Shown piece by piece: positions 48,306-58,720 of a DNA stretch of 64,000 nucleotides. The translations under genes were made by a program, and so were the position numbers. Under the pieces are notes generated by a model that searched no databases, had not been told where the DNA came from, and saw only the letters and a program-made list of their open reading frames with translations. Numbering within the stretch: the first letter of the stretch is position 1; every line of letters starts with the position of its first letter. Location: NCBI GenBank assembly GCA_015680685.1, contig MNCI01006151.1:1105533-1169532 (forward strand), written 5' to 3'. This DNA is from Gnetum montanum. Taxonomy: Eukaryota > Streptophyta > Gnetopsida > Gnetales > Gnetaceae.

Positions 48306-48855
48306 NAAATGTGACATAATAGCATGAGCCACCAAGGGAACTCACTCAGGCTGGTTCCCATACATCTATATCTACTAGTACCAACTTCTTAGTCCTTCAT
48401 GTTCTTCCAACTTTTAAGAAACTAAGTCTTTTCTACTTTCCATAAACACATCCTTTACATAAACCAACATCAACAAACTTCAAGTTTGGTAATCTTCCTT
48501 ATGAGGCCAACAACTTCATTCCCTTTTCACTCATGTGACCCAACCTTCAATGCCACAACATTAACATTTATTTTGAACCAACTATTAACACTATGTCTTT
48601 TATTTCTAAAGTGGTGTACAATGTTCCCACCTTATTTCCCCAAGCAATGATCAAATTTCATTTAATTATTTTCTAGGATCCACCTCCAAATACTATGTTG
48701 TACCCTTCAACATCTATTTAATCCATAGAACTAAGGTTTTTCTTTAAACCTAGAACATGTATAACATTCTATAACTTCAGTTGCTTCTTATAGGTAGTCT
48801 TTATATAAACATCATCCTTCCTAACAATGTTCAATGGCTCATCATCTATAGGATN
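48306..48855 (-). other. Misoriented contig between two N joins
   Basis: The 548 bases between the Ns at 48306 and 48855 carry copia sequence on the wrong strand. Their reverse complement starts with a 247 bp perfect match to 48059-48305 and then continues the element as in copia 1, to the GGCTCATGCTATTATGTCAC segment equivalent to 31371-31390. About 230 bp of integrase (equivalent to about 31390-31615) remain missing after it. This is best explained as a scaffold error, not biology. Confidence 0.92.
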
Positions 48856-49290
48856 TCAAAATGATGTTGTTGAGATAATGAATAGGACCATTAATGAAAG
48901 AGCTAGAAGCATGAGGATATCTTTTGGACTAGCAAAGATGTTTTGGGCATATGCAATCAACATAGTATCCTATCTCATAAATCAAGGATCTTTAGTTCTA
49001 TTGAACTTTAAGATACCTAAGGAGGAATGGTTAGGAAAGGTAGAAAAATTCTCATATTTAAAAGGTTTTGGTTGTGTATCATTTGTGCACTTAGGTTTTG
49101 ATGTACGAGATAAACTTGATCCTAAAGCCAAGAAATGTTATTTTATTGGCTATGGTTCTGATGATATTGGGTATCAGTTTTGGGATGATCAAAATAGAAA
49201 AATTATAAGACATAAGGATGTCACTTTTAATGAACATGTGGTGTACAAGGATAGGTCCAAATTAGAATCTAACCATGCAAGGAAGTAGGA
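48856..49290 (+). pseudogene. Copia 3 integrase, C-terminal part
   Basis: An open frame continues from the N: NDVVEIMNRTINERARSM (catalytic Glu region), MFWAYAINIVSYLINQGS, FSYLKGFGCVSFVHL, DPKAKKCYFIGYGSDDIGY and HKDVTFNEHVVYKDRSK. It is better preserved than the same segment of copia 1. The N-terminal core lies in or near the misoriented contig or is missing. Confidence 0.83.
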
Positions 49291-49439
49291 AAAGGAAAGT
49301 GAGAAGGTTGAATTGGAAGAGATATCTAAGAGGGATGTAGCTAGAAGGATTCAAGAAAATCTTGGAAATAGGATAGCTAAAGATGAAGCTAAAGTTGAGT
49401 TATAAAAAATTATACTAGAGCCTCATTTGAGAAGGTATA

Positions 49440-50270
49440 CTAGAACACCAAAGCCCACATTATTTACTTTTTACTGATGTTGGAGAACCAGAATGTTTTA
49501 ATGAAGCAATGCAAGTAATAGATTGTGTTAAGTGGGAGCTCGTTGTGAGAGATGAGATGAAGTCACTCCAAAAGAATATGACATGGACATTGCCTAAGTT
49601 GCTAGAAGAAAAGAGGGCATTGTACAATAAGCGTATGTATAGGATCAAGGAAGAACATGATGACAACAAAAGATACAAGGCAAGGTTAGTAGTCAAGGTT
49701 TTCCAATAGAAAAGAGGAATTGACTACAAAGAGATTTTCTCTCCTATAGTAAACTTGACTACCATTAGATTAGTGCTAAGTATTATGGCTACTAATGATT
49801 TGCATCTAGATTAGTTATATGTCAAAATTTATTTCTTGCATGGTGACCTTGATGAGGACATTTACATGGTTCAACCAAAAGGTTCTCAGGTTGCTGGTAT
49901 AAAAAATCTTGTGTGTAAGTTGAAGAAGAGTTGGTATGGATTGAAATAGGCTCCTAGGCAATGGTAGAAGAAATTTGATCAATTCATGTTTAATGCTAGT
50001 TTCACAATATGTGAGATGGATCATTGTTGCTACACAAGGAGGTTTGATGACTACTACATTATTTTGCTCTTGTATGTTGATGACATGTTTGTTGTAGGAT
50101 CCAGTTTACAAGAGATAGATAAATTGAAGCAACAAATAGTAAATGAATTTGAGATGGAAGACTTGGGACCATCAAAGTAGATACTTGGGATGAGAATTAG
50201 TAGAACCAAATCTCAAGGAAGTCTCAAGTTATCTCAGGAAAAGTATATAGAGAAAGTTCTTAGCAAGTTT
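49440..50270 (+). pseudogene. Copia 3 reverse transcriptase
   Basis: Open pieces at 49509-49709 and 49986-50180. Landmarks: RYKARLVVKVFQ near 49675, SPIVNLTTIRLVLSIMA near 49745, [13 protein letters not shown] near 49853, and the intact catalytic YVDD at 50073-50084 in ILLLYVDDMFVVGSSLQEID. EFEMEDLGPSK follows. Stops at about 49710, 49815 and 50178 inactivate it. Confidence 0.85.
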
Positions 50271-50279
50271 AGCATTTAG

Positions 50280-51040
50280 GATGCAAAGACTAGATGCACT
50301 CCATTGGAAAGTCACTTCATTCTTAGTAACAATCAGCCACCAAGGATAGAATAAGAATGTGAATAGATGTCTAGAATACCATATGCTTTAGTAGTTTGAA
50401 TTTTGATGTATGATATGATCTATACTAGACTTGACATAGCACTTGCAGTGGGAGTTGTTAGCAGGTTCATGTCTGATCTAGGAATGGAGCATTGGGAAGC
50501 TGTAAAGTCACTTCTAAGATATCTGAAAGGAACTTTAGGTATGACACTTTATTTTAAAAGGAGTAGAATTACTCTATATGGTTTTTCTAATGTAGATTTG
50601 GGAGGTGATTTTGATAGCAAAAATAGAACCACTAGTTATATTTTCACTGTGGTTAATGCTATCGTGAGTTAGATGTCTTGACTTTAGAAGAGCATTGCTT
50701 TCTCAACCAAAAAAGTAGAATATATGGCTATATCAAAAGCTAGAAAGGAGATGAGTTGGTTGAAGGCTCTTATAAAGGAGTTTGATAAGACATAGGATAG
50801 TATTGAGTTTTTTAGTGATAGTCAGAGTGTCATACATTTGGCTAGAGATCTAGTTTTTCATTCTAGATCTAAACACATTCAGTTGAGGTATCATCATATC
50901 TATGGGTTGATAGATGATGGAATATTATTGTTGAGAAAAATTCCTACGTTAAAAAACCTTGCAATCATGTTGAACAAGGTTTTCACCACTGCTAAGCTAA
51001 GGATCTCCATGACCTTAGTAGGCCTCAATGATTAGTGACG
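50280..51040 (+). pseudogene. Copia 3 RNase H
   Basis: Open pieces 50403-50672 ([55 protein letters not shown]) and 50838-51035 (HIQLRYHHIYGLIDDGILLL) match the copia RNase H series and copia 1 at 33149-33816. Confidence 0.85.
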
Positions 51041-51131
51041 AGGAGGCACCACACTAGGAGTTGATGGTATATGTGGGAGAAGTAAGGTTGTAATATTTTT
51101 ATTTATTAGATAAATATCCATTGTGGGATAT

Positions 51132-51429
51132 TGATGAAGTCATGTGGCAATTGATCTTAAATCTATTTTTAATTTTTTTCCATAACATTATACCAAATGT
51201 TGAAGGGTCAACCATTGTAGAAGTTGACGATTTAGTTATTTCATTTATAGATAGTTTCTTGATGCATATTTATGTAATAGTCCAAAATCTCTCATAACTA
51301 TAATCTAAAAAATTTATAATGAAACTATATTGTGGCCATATGAATTAGTAGTGATCTTGCTAAACCACAAAAATTTAGTGTGTGCTTGTTTTTCTTGTTA
51401 TTTTTTTTTGCTTGATTCATTTCTTAACA
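51132..51429 (+). repeat. 3' LTR of copia 3
   Basis: Begins TGATGAAGTCATGTGG after the degraded purine tract TTGTGGGATA and ends TTTCTTAACA. It is followed by AGGGT. Confidence 0.82.
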
Positions 51430-51538
51430 AGGGTATTAGGATATATTAAAGACAAATGTTATTTTAGATTTAATGTTTTCTATGGTGAATTAAAAATTTA
51501 AATTAAATTTTCAAAAGTAATAAAAAACTATTCAAAAG

Positions 51539-52384
51539 TGATGAATCATGTTTTTCATAAGCTCCGATATTAGAGTGGCCACAATATTGAGTACACAATA
51601 TCATGGCCCAAGATGTGATATCGGGAATGCGATATTACAGGATACTCCCAAGCCTATAAATACAACCCTTGGGCACACAATTTAGTAGTAGTTTTTGTAG
51701 TCAAGTAGTGAAATTCTTGTAGTTTGTTCATTTGAGAGTTAGAATATTTTCCAAGTGCCCATAGTAGGAGGTCTAAGTGTGATCGGATCTTTATTTAAGC
51801 ATTGATGTACTTGAACACACCATTGTGTTGGCAATAAAGACAAGCTCTTTGATTCATCCTTGCAGCATTTGAGACTTTCTTTCTTTATGCATTTATATAT
51901 TATGATTTCATGTAGTTCACATTTAATGTTATTCATTCAGTAATTAATTTTACTTAATTAAGCAACTAATTAAAATACATAGGCACAACATACCTGTGAC
52001 ACTTGGTAGCTCAGAAATAGTTAGTGTTTGACAACCCAACAGTGTTTACATGAAGTTTAGGATGTGTCTAGAAAGTGGGGAAGGTTACTTATGTTAGGAT
52101 AGATTAGATAATGGTTCACTTAGCATTTAGCTACTCTTACTTTTATTATTTTTTTAGGTGATCAAATTGATAAAACATAAAATGATAAAAATCTTATGTC
52201 TCAGTCACACTTAACCATACACTTGCATTTCACTAGTGAGACTGGGAAGACAATGAATGAACAACACGAACTCACTGTTTAGCTCTAGCATACTTGGTAA
52301 TTAAATTTTGTAGAATTCAACTAGATCACATGTGAATTCCTATGATTCATATGGTTGGGCATAGGGGTACCTCACTACTAATCA
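51539..52384 (+). repeat. 5' LTR of non-chromovirus Ty3 element
   Basis: Array homology stops at 51538. The block starts TGATGAATCATG and ends CACTACTAATCA, directly before a primer-binding site. It contains a TATA box (51655-51660) and an AATAAA signal (51833-51838), as expected for an LTR promoter and polyadenylation region. No second LTR copy is seen downstream, so the right boundary of the element is unknown. Confidence 0.68.
51655..51660 (+). promoter_or_regulatory. LTR TATA box
   Basis: TATAAA in the context AGCCTATAAATACAACCC, about 175 bases before the polyadenylation signal. This is standard U3/R geometry. Confidence 0.6.
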
Positions 52385-52404
52385 TTGGTGTCATTGCTGG
52401 GAAC
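52385..52404 (+). promoter_or_regulatory. Primer-binding site, CpG-decayed
   Basis: TTGGTGTCATTGCTGGGAAC matches the site TTGGCGCCGTTGCCGGGGAAC common in Athila/Tat-type plant Ty3 elements, with changes of the C-to-T or G-to-A kind at the CpG positions and one deletion. Placement right after the LTR supports the call. Confidence 0.75.
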
Positions 52405-52549
52405 TTTAGTTCTACGTGTGCTATCTAAACTTAGTGAAACTAAGTAACCTCGTTGTTCAAACCCTAAGAGTCAAATATTATAAAAAAAATTATTATTACA
52501 ATTAAATTAAATCTTAACAACACACTACATATAGATTCATTAATATAAA

Positions 52550-54310
52550 ATGTCTTCTTTTCACGAGAGTCTATCTCTACCCAGGGTAGACCAAGTGCCT
52601 AAGCAATACCGGGTGGTATATGCTCATCCTGATGAGTATGTACTAGATTTCACCTTTATCTTACATCAAGATGAAATGCTACGGTGGTGCAACATGGAAG
52701 GCAACATCATGTTGCCACTAGATTGATCTATTCTAGCTAATGCTTGCACAACATGGACTTCAACATCTTCACAAGGAGTATGAGATGCAAGATCTTGATT
52801 CAAGGGATTATCATCCCACTAAAGCACAATGGTTAAGGGATCATCAACTAGAGAACCAGCATGAGCTTTTGAAGGGAAAGGGGTCAAAAAATTTTCCACC
52901 TCTGCTTGGCCCATTAGATGGAGGTGAACACTTCTTTAGGGGCTTTTCCTTTGGTGACACTTCTCTCGTTGACTTTGATCAAGGGGCTCTCAACCAAAAC
53001 ATGTAATTCACAATTCATAATATGGGTTCTAGTTAAAATGGATCCAATGATAAAAATAAATCTAGAGGAGCAAGTCATGATAAGGTGACAAATGGAAGTT
53101 GCGGCCATGATCGTTGTTGGGATCATTGAAGAGAAGGTGGTAGGCATTGGCATGATGTAAGTCCTTCTTCCTCTTACCCTTTATTATCTTCTTCTTCTTC
53201 ATTTGGCTCAGATCATGGTCACAAAGGGCATGACCATGATGGAGGTGACTGACGAGATCAAAACAACATAAGTGACCACCAAGATAGTGACAATCGAAGG
53301 CATGGGTGATCCAAAGAGACCCACTACCATGAAAGAAGGGTTAGTAGAGAACATCATAGGTACCATCACCATGGCCTTGACAAACCTTTACTTACCACTT
53401 GGAGCATGTTAAACATTGCAGAGGCCATGAGGATTCCAACAAGACACGTAAAGTATAGTAGAATAAAGAGGTTGAACATGAACAACATTCCTAGGTTTGA
53501 GGGAGGCTATGATGCTAATCCATAAAATCATCTCCAAGACTTCCAGGATGCATGTGCCTTGTAGAATTTTGAGAAAAATTGGTAGAAGTTGAAATTATTT
53601 TAAAGGACATCCATTAAGAAAGCAGAAAACTGGTACTAGTTCTTGGAGCTAAAATCAATATAGCAGTGGAGTATGATGTTAGAATTGTTTAATGACAAAT
53701 ATCAAATGTACTCCTAAGTGTCCAATCTAAGGAAGCATATCCAAGGGTGGAAACAAGAAAACCACAAGCCCTTAGTTACCACTATTGGCCAATACTATTC
53801 TCTGTTGCATAAGTGTCTTAGTCATGAATACTCTTAGCTTGATCAACTCTACCATATCATAGATGGATTACAATCTGAAACAAGGAAAACACTTGGAATC
53901 TATGCTCAAGGGATATTGACAAAGTTAAACATCGGTTAGATTCAAAAGTTAATTGAGTAGTAACCAAGGAGGAGGGAGAATTGAAAAAGTGAGAAAGTAT
54001 GGAGGAATACAATAGGAACCCTTCTATTTACAAAAGAGGGGGGGGGGGGGGGGGGGGTTCAATTTTGCGACAATGAGGATGAGCTAATAAGAGATGAGGT
54101 GGCTAATTAGAAAACCTTGCCAATCTAGAAATTGTAGTCCAAAATTATAGTTAAGGTTAACCAATAATGGGACTTTATGGATTAAAAGTTTCAAGCTATC
54201 TTAAAAATTGCTAAAGAGTCCAAGGAGCAAAGTAGTGTGCATGAGCATTGGAAACGTAATGAAGCTAAACATGCCATATCCAAAGGTAAGGGTAAGATGG
54301 TTGCAATAGA
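52550..54310 (+). pseudogene. First gag-type ORF of Ty3 element
   Basis: An ATG at 52550 opens MSSFHESLSLPRVDQVPKQY and stays open to a stop near 52725. Further pieces in other frames follow, with a His/Asp-rich stretch and then a gag-like core: RLNMNNIPRFEGGYDANP near 53470-53520, HLQDFQDACAL near 53530, and LDQLYHIIDGLQSETRK near 53840-53885. A run of about 20 G occurs at 54035-54058. It could be the gag of one element, or an extra N-terminal ORF like those of some Tat/Ogre elements. The number of stops prevents a firm choice. Confidence 0.55.
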
Positions 54311-54329
54311 GATAGTTACAGACAAAAAA

Positions 54330-55800
54330 TCAAATGATGATGGTAGCTGTGACATCTAATAGTATGAACATCCCAAGGGATGCTCTTCAATTGTGTTACA
54401 CTTGCAAGAATCTGGGGTGTATGCCTTACATCCATGACTTGCACAAAGGAAAACACCCAAAAGATTACCTTATCTACAAGGAAACTCTCAATAGTTCCAC
54501 CAACCATAGTCATATTATCCAAGTGGAATTCACTCACAAATCTATGAATTGTACCAGCAATGGTAGTAACTGCAATTGTGGGCCTTGGCACCTCCAAGAT
54601 AGCGGTATCCCTATTGGCAACTAGATCCCTATGGTTATTATGTTCAGAAACCTTCATCTCTACGAGACTCATCTAGTTATGTTGCTACTTACCAACCTCA
54701 CCACTACCCTCTTGAAGTGTACCAACCGCCATATGCAAGGAGGGATGCCACATACTATCCTCATGCTCTTCTTGTTCCTACACCTACTCCTCTACCTCTT
54801 ACACAACTACCACCTATGACATCCATGTATGTGTCCCTGTCACTCAACAACAACAACAACAACAACCTACACCTTAGGGTATGCCGCCCTTAGTAGCACC
54901 CACTGTAAATATTCCACAAGTGCAACCTCCGACCACTCAACTTTCTTCATTCCCACCCACTATACAATAGTCTAATTTGTATGGCACTTAAACTAGCCAA
55001 CCTACTGCTTCATCAATTGCCCAAGAATGGGCCAAATCCAAAATGATCATGCAAGAGCTCACTGATGAGGTAAAATGCCTCAAAACCACTAACAATGAAG
55101 AGCTTAAAGTATTAGAATTTTACCAAGAAGATCCTATTAGCTCTTCGGTCCCATCACTAACCTTACCCAAAGGAGTTTCTTTGCCTCAAATAACTAAGTA
55201 TAACAGGGAAGGAGATCCCAATGCCCATCTAGTAACATTTAGACTAGAATGCCTGTTACTTCAGGCCTAGCCCCACACAATCTTGCATGTGTTCACCATG
55301 TCCCTCACTGGTAGAGCATTAGACTGGTACTGAGCCTTGCCTCATAACTCCATATCCTCTTTGGAGGATATCTTACACTAGTTCATTACCAGGTTTAAAT
55401 ACAACCTAAAACCTGAAGCAACCTTGGACAGTATGATACAGGCAAAACAAGCACCGCTTGAACTTGTACAAAAATTTATCCAAAGATGGAGTGCCGCACT
55501 CAATAAACTTCATGAGCCAATCCCAGAAACATACCTTATGATTCTTAAGGAAGCTGTGAACGATTTTGTCGAATCAAAACTGTACTATCTAAATGCATGC
55601 ACTCTAAGCTAAGCTTTTATAAAGATCAAGAACATAGAATAGGCATGCCTTAGAGTGTGTGCATTTAAAGCGTACTCACCCTTCAAAAATCAGCCTTCAA
55701 AAATCAGCCTACTTACTCAGCCTTCAAAAATCAACACACTAAAAAAGATAAAGAAAAGGCTAAAGAAACAGTAGCAGTAGTAGTAGAGACTCAACCTACC
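54330..55800 (+). pseudogene. Second gag core
   Basis: A Pro/Tyr/His-rich N-terminal part (about 54600-54900, with a CAA repeat at 54846-54864) leads to the gag core. Open piece 55043-55270 reads MIMQELTDEVKCLKTTNNEE and KGVSLPQITKYNREGDPNAH. Then come MSLTGRALDWY near 55300, SSLEDILH near 55350, and the open piece 55424-55612 with AKQAPLELVQKFIQRWSAAL. This is the capsid pattern of Athila/Tat-type gag (P-x-F-x-G-x-x-D-P...HL...F, then L-x-x-x-A-x-x-W-F). Several stops are present. Confidence 0.72.
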
Positions 55801-55803
55801 AAC

Positions 55804-57000
55804 ATGGTACAGCAAGGTAGACCACCTAATTCTCTTGTTAACTATGAGAGGACCACTCCTGCACACACACTTGAATCATCTACCACACAAACCACTAACA
55901 CGGGTCATGCATGTACATTTGAGAGGAAAGACCCTGCTCAATACACACTACTCCACATGAAGCCTTCCCATTTGTTAGATCAACTTTTGAAGGCCGGGGC
56001 CATTAAACACAAGCAGTTGTCCCCAGCGGCAGCCCAGAGACATGACCAATTCTATGAATTAGTCAAAAACCTAAGCTTGGCAACACCAAATGAGCCTCCT
56101 ATTCCAAGAGGCTTTAGACTAGATTGATTTTGTGAGTACCATCAACGGAATGGGCATGATACTGATTATTGTTTCACCCTGAAACAAGACATACAACATA
56201 TGATTGATAGGGGTGAAATAACATTTGATAATGCCAACCCTGTTAAACCGAAGAATCAATCTATGGGCATGTACAAAGATCCCCTTAATACTAAGGAAGC
56301 TCCTTATGTTATTAACACGATCCATGTTAGAAATGAGCAAGGTATGCCCAAAAAACATTTCGTGATTCGTGTCCCTCCTACAACGTCAACATCATTCCCA
56401 CAATCTTCGTACTCCACATACAATCCACCTATGCCTCAAAAACCATTTGTCATTCATATACCCCTTGCCTATGCAACCGCAAATGTGCAACTGCCTACCT
56501 AGCCCACTCCCTTTGTGGTCTGAGTGCCACCCGTGGTTGCAACAATAGAGGTACAATCACAAAACCGACCAACCCCCTTCATAATCAGGGTATCCAAACA
56601 CCCTGATCTTCAACCTCCTACTCCTCAACTGCAAACCAAACCAACCCTTTTTGTCATCAGGGTGCCTAAAAACCTTGACACACAACCATCTCCAACTGTT
56701 CAACTGCAACTCCAACCCACTCCATTCGTAATCCGAGTCCCAAAACAACCTGATGTTCAAGCTCCAATGGTTCCCCCACAACCTTCACGAGAATGTCTCT
56801 TTGACAGACTTACTAGGGAATGGTTGGAAAAAGAATGTCGAAGTCTTGAATTGGGGCCACCGAAACCCACTTCCTTAAATGCTATACCTATGGCTCTAAC
56901 AATTGACAAGTTGAGCACGAGTCATGAAAGCAAAAAATCAAAAATATGACATACGTCAAACCCAACCGTCACATTAGACCACACGAAAACCATTCCATAA
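55804..57000 (+). pseudogene. Gag C terminus with zinc knuckle and repeat region
   Basis: Open pieces 55804-56127, 56200-56502 and 56524-56949 are colinear. The zinc-binding motif FCEYHQRNGHDTDYC lies near 56126-56170 and is followed by LKQDIQHMIDRGEI, the signature of plant Tat/Athila-type gag. Then a Pro-rich region repeats the motif PFVIRVP about six or seven times between 56355 and 56745 (variants HFVIRVP, PFVIHIP, PFIIRVS, LFVIRVP). Two TAG/TGA stops near 56500-56525 and one near 56128 break it. It is followed by a leader to the protease. Confidence 0.78.
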
Positions 57001-57012
57001 GAGATATAGCTG

Positions 57013-57780
57013 TTGGGTCCAATGGACCATGTCTCAACTAGCAAGAGCATACCGAATAGTAAAGACTTGGCTAGTGCCCTAACTCAGTTCACACATGCGC
57101 TTAAACAAAAAAATACATCTTTGAGATTGTATGACCTAACGATGACTTCTCAAGTTCATTGTGAAGCCTTAGTATGCATGTTAACATCGATCCCAGTCAG
57201 CGAAGACTTGCTTGCAAATGAACCTTCCATTCATGTGGTAATGTCTCCATATCAAGCATCAAGAGCCACATCACTATGCTTCAACATGTATAATATAAAA
57301 ATAGATGAAAAAATAGGAGTCACCATTGCATCCATGTTCATAACTATACAAGTAAATCAATTTAAAATACATAGGGTGCACGTAGATGATGGAGCAGCTA
57401 TGAATGTAGTACCATACCCTGTCATCGAATAGTTAGGGCTAACTGAACAAATCACCCAACTTCCACAACATTCTTGAAATCATTCAGTGGGTCACGCGTG
57501 GTTGTTAAAGGAATACTAACTTTGGATTTCATAGCAGGGGACCAGTTCCCCATGTCAGCTGAATTTGTAGTCATAGATGAGATGCCTGGATTTAACTTGA
57601 TATTGGGACAACCATGGTTAGCTCAATTAAAAGTAGTTTCCTCACCCATCCACCAAGAGATTCACTTATCCTATGAAGGTGGTGAAATCATTATACATGG
57701 TGATGCAGCTACACCTAACACCTCTACACACGTAGGCACAAACCAAGGCTCAAAGTTTGAATTCAATGAGCCTAAATAGG
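57013..57780 (+). pseudogene. Aspartic protease of Tat/Athila-type Ty3 element
   Basis: Open piece 57013-57432 includes EALVCMLTSIPVSEDLL, then the active-site segment HRVHVDDGAAMNVVPYPVIE near 57370-57430, matching VDxGSxxNxLP in this family. Piece 57474-57779 carries VVKGILTLDFIAGDQFPMSA, FVVIDEMPGFNLILGQPWL and SSPIHQEIHL, the C-terminal half. A TAG right after PVIE and a frameshift at about 57433-57474 separate the halves. The pol part (RT, RNase H, integrase) that should follow is absent. Confidence 0.82.
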
Positions 57781-58720
57781 ATGACACTACTCTCGAGCCT
57801 AAACAAGATGCCACACCCATTGACAACCAAAATGCTAACCAATCTCCAAACTGTGATCCCCTAGAAGATATGGAAGCATTAAAAAACATGGAAACATCAG
57901 AGCATGCTGACATAGGAGTTATTCCCCCAGATGTCTCATAGTCATAATTACTGTTTAACATAATTAGCGAAGGAGATGCTGAATATATGATTACACCAAC
58001 ATGACCGACACACCATGTAAATATTCAAAAAAAAGAAGCTACTCAACTGTTAAACTACCACTCGTCCAAAATGACATTAAACTACTACTCATCTGAAATG
58101 ACGTTAAACTACAACTGTCCAAAAAGACGTTAAAATACCACATGTTCTCAACGACATAAAATTAGGCACGGTTAGAAATGGCTAGTTTATTTGAAAACCC
58201 ACTGAAACAGTTTAAATCTCTCTTGTTTTCTTGTGACCCGAAATGGCCTTAAACTAGAACGCTGTTGCTAAAGCCCATCATGACTTTAAATTGACATGCA
58301 TGGCCCAAAATGGGCTTGAACTAGAACAAGTTACATTTCCGTTTCTTTAAAATTACATTCTTTGTTTGCATGCATAGTTGCATCCTTACTTTACAAATTA
58401 CTATTCCCCTTACATTTCTTCTACACTGTTATCATTTCAGCTACGTTCATACTTATATTTACAAACAGTTAAAACAACAAAACAAAAGAAAATAATAAAT
58501 AAAATGAAAAAAAAAATATTTTGTGTTTACACTTGCGTTTATCAAAAGTTTGGACAAAATTTGAAAAAAAAAAACTTGAATAACATAAAAAAAAATATAT
58601 ATAAATGTATGAATGGATAATATCAAATGTTAACATTGTATCATACATTTGATTTCATACAATCCACAAAATTTCAACAAAAAAAAAACATAACTAAGCT
58701 AACAACAATGACAAGTTAAA
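57781..58720 (+). other. Non-coding tract after the protease
   Basis: After the protease come short Asp/Glu-rich remnants (to 57960), the 27 bp repeats described separately, and AT-rich sequence with A-runs. Pieces at 58220-58330 resemble the 27 bp repeat (GACCCGAAATGGCCTTAAAC, GGCCCAAAATGGGCTTGAAC). No RT or integrase was seen in any frame. Confidence 0.5.
58050..58156 (+). repeat. 27 bp tandem repeat, four copies
   Basis: Copies start at 58050, 58077, 58104 and 58130, each beginning TTAAACTAC or TTAAAATAC and ending AATGAC or an equivalent. Minisatellite-like arrays in non-coding parts are common in Tat/Ogre-type elements. Confidence 0.8.

Larger units (their letters stand above)
46773..51429 (+). 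mobile_element. Ty1/copia element 3, sister of copia 1
   Basis: LTRs at 46773 to about 47079 and at 51132-51429 enclose the same domains as copia 1, closely similar along the length. It is flanked by AGTGT (46768-46772) and AGGGT (51430-51434), one mismatch. The flanking unit sequence is cut at exactly the same base as for copia 1. Three N joins fall inside it, and the piece between two of them is reversed, so its structure as given is partly an assembly artefact. Confidence 0.85.
22016..51538. repeat. Tandem array of ~2.4-2.5 kb units, at least 7 copies
   Basis: A shared landmark (TTAGGTTTGCTAGTTAA and the following AGTAGTATTAAACATGG) recurs at 22064, 23541, 26035, 28477, 37105, 43891 and 46303, always on the plus strand. 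Undisturbed spacing is 2494, 2442 and 2412 bp. Longer spacings are explained by three copia insertions and a ~785 bp insert, and shorter ones by internal deletions. Between landmarks the whole sequence is colinear, so this is a true long-unit tandem array. Each unit has a 330-370 bp less AT-rich block, a very AT-rich kilobase, and a large inverted repeat. The array is cut off at 51538 by an LTR. Confidence 0.85.
46303..51538 (+). repeat. Array unit 7, carrying copia 3 and truncated
   Basis: Unit sequence at 46303-46772 and 51430-51538 encloses copia 3. Array homology ends at 51538 where an LTR begins, so the array was longer before that insertion or was deleted. Confidence 0.75.

Noticed and set aside
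48608-48854. Perfect 247 bp inverted repeat as a biological hairpin
   Set aside because: It is bounded by Ns and is explained by a reversed, overlapping contig.
22016-51538. Array interpreted as a centromeric satellite or CRISPR-like array
   Set aside because: The unit is far too long and complex for CRISPR, the host is a plant, and nothing seen here identifies centromeric sequence.
54035-54058. Run of about 20 G as a quadruplex or recombination signal
   Set aside because: A single homopolymer in a draft assembly is more likely a sequencing or collapse artefact. Only its possible role as a misjoin is kept.
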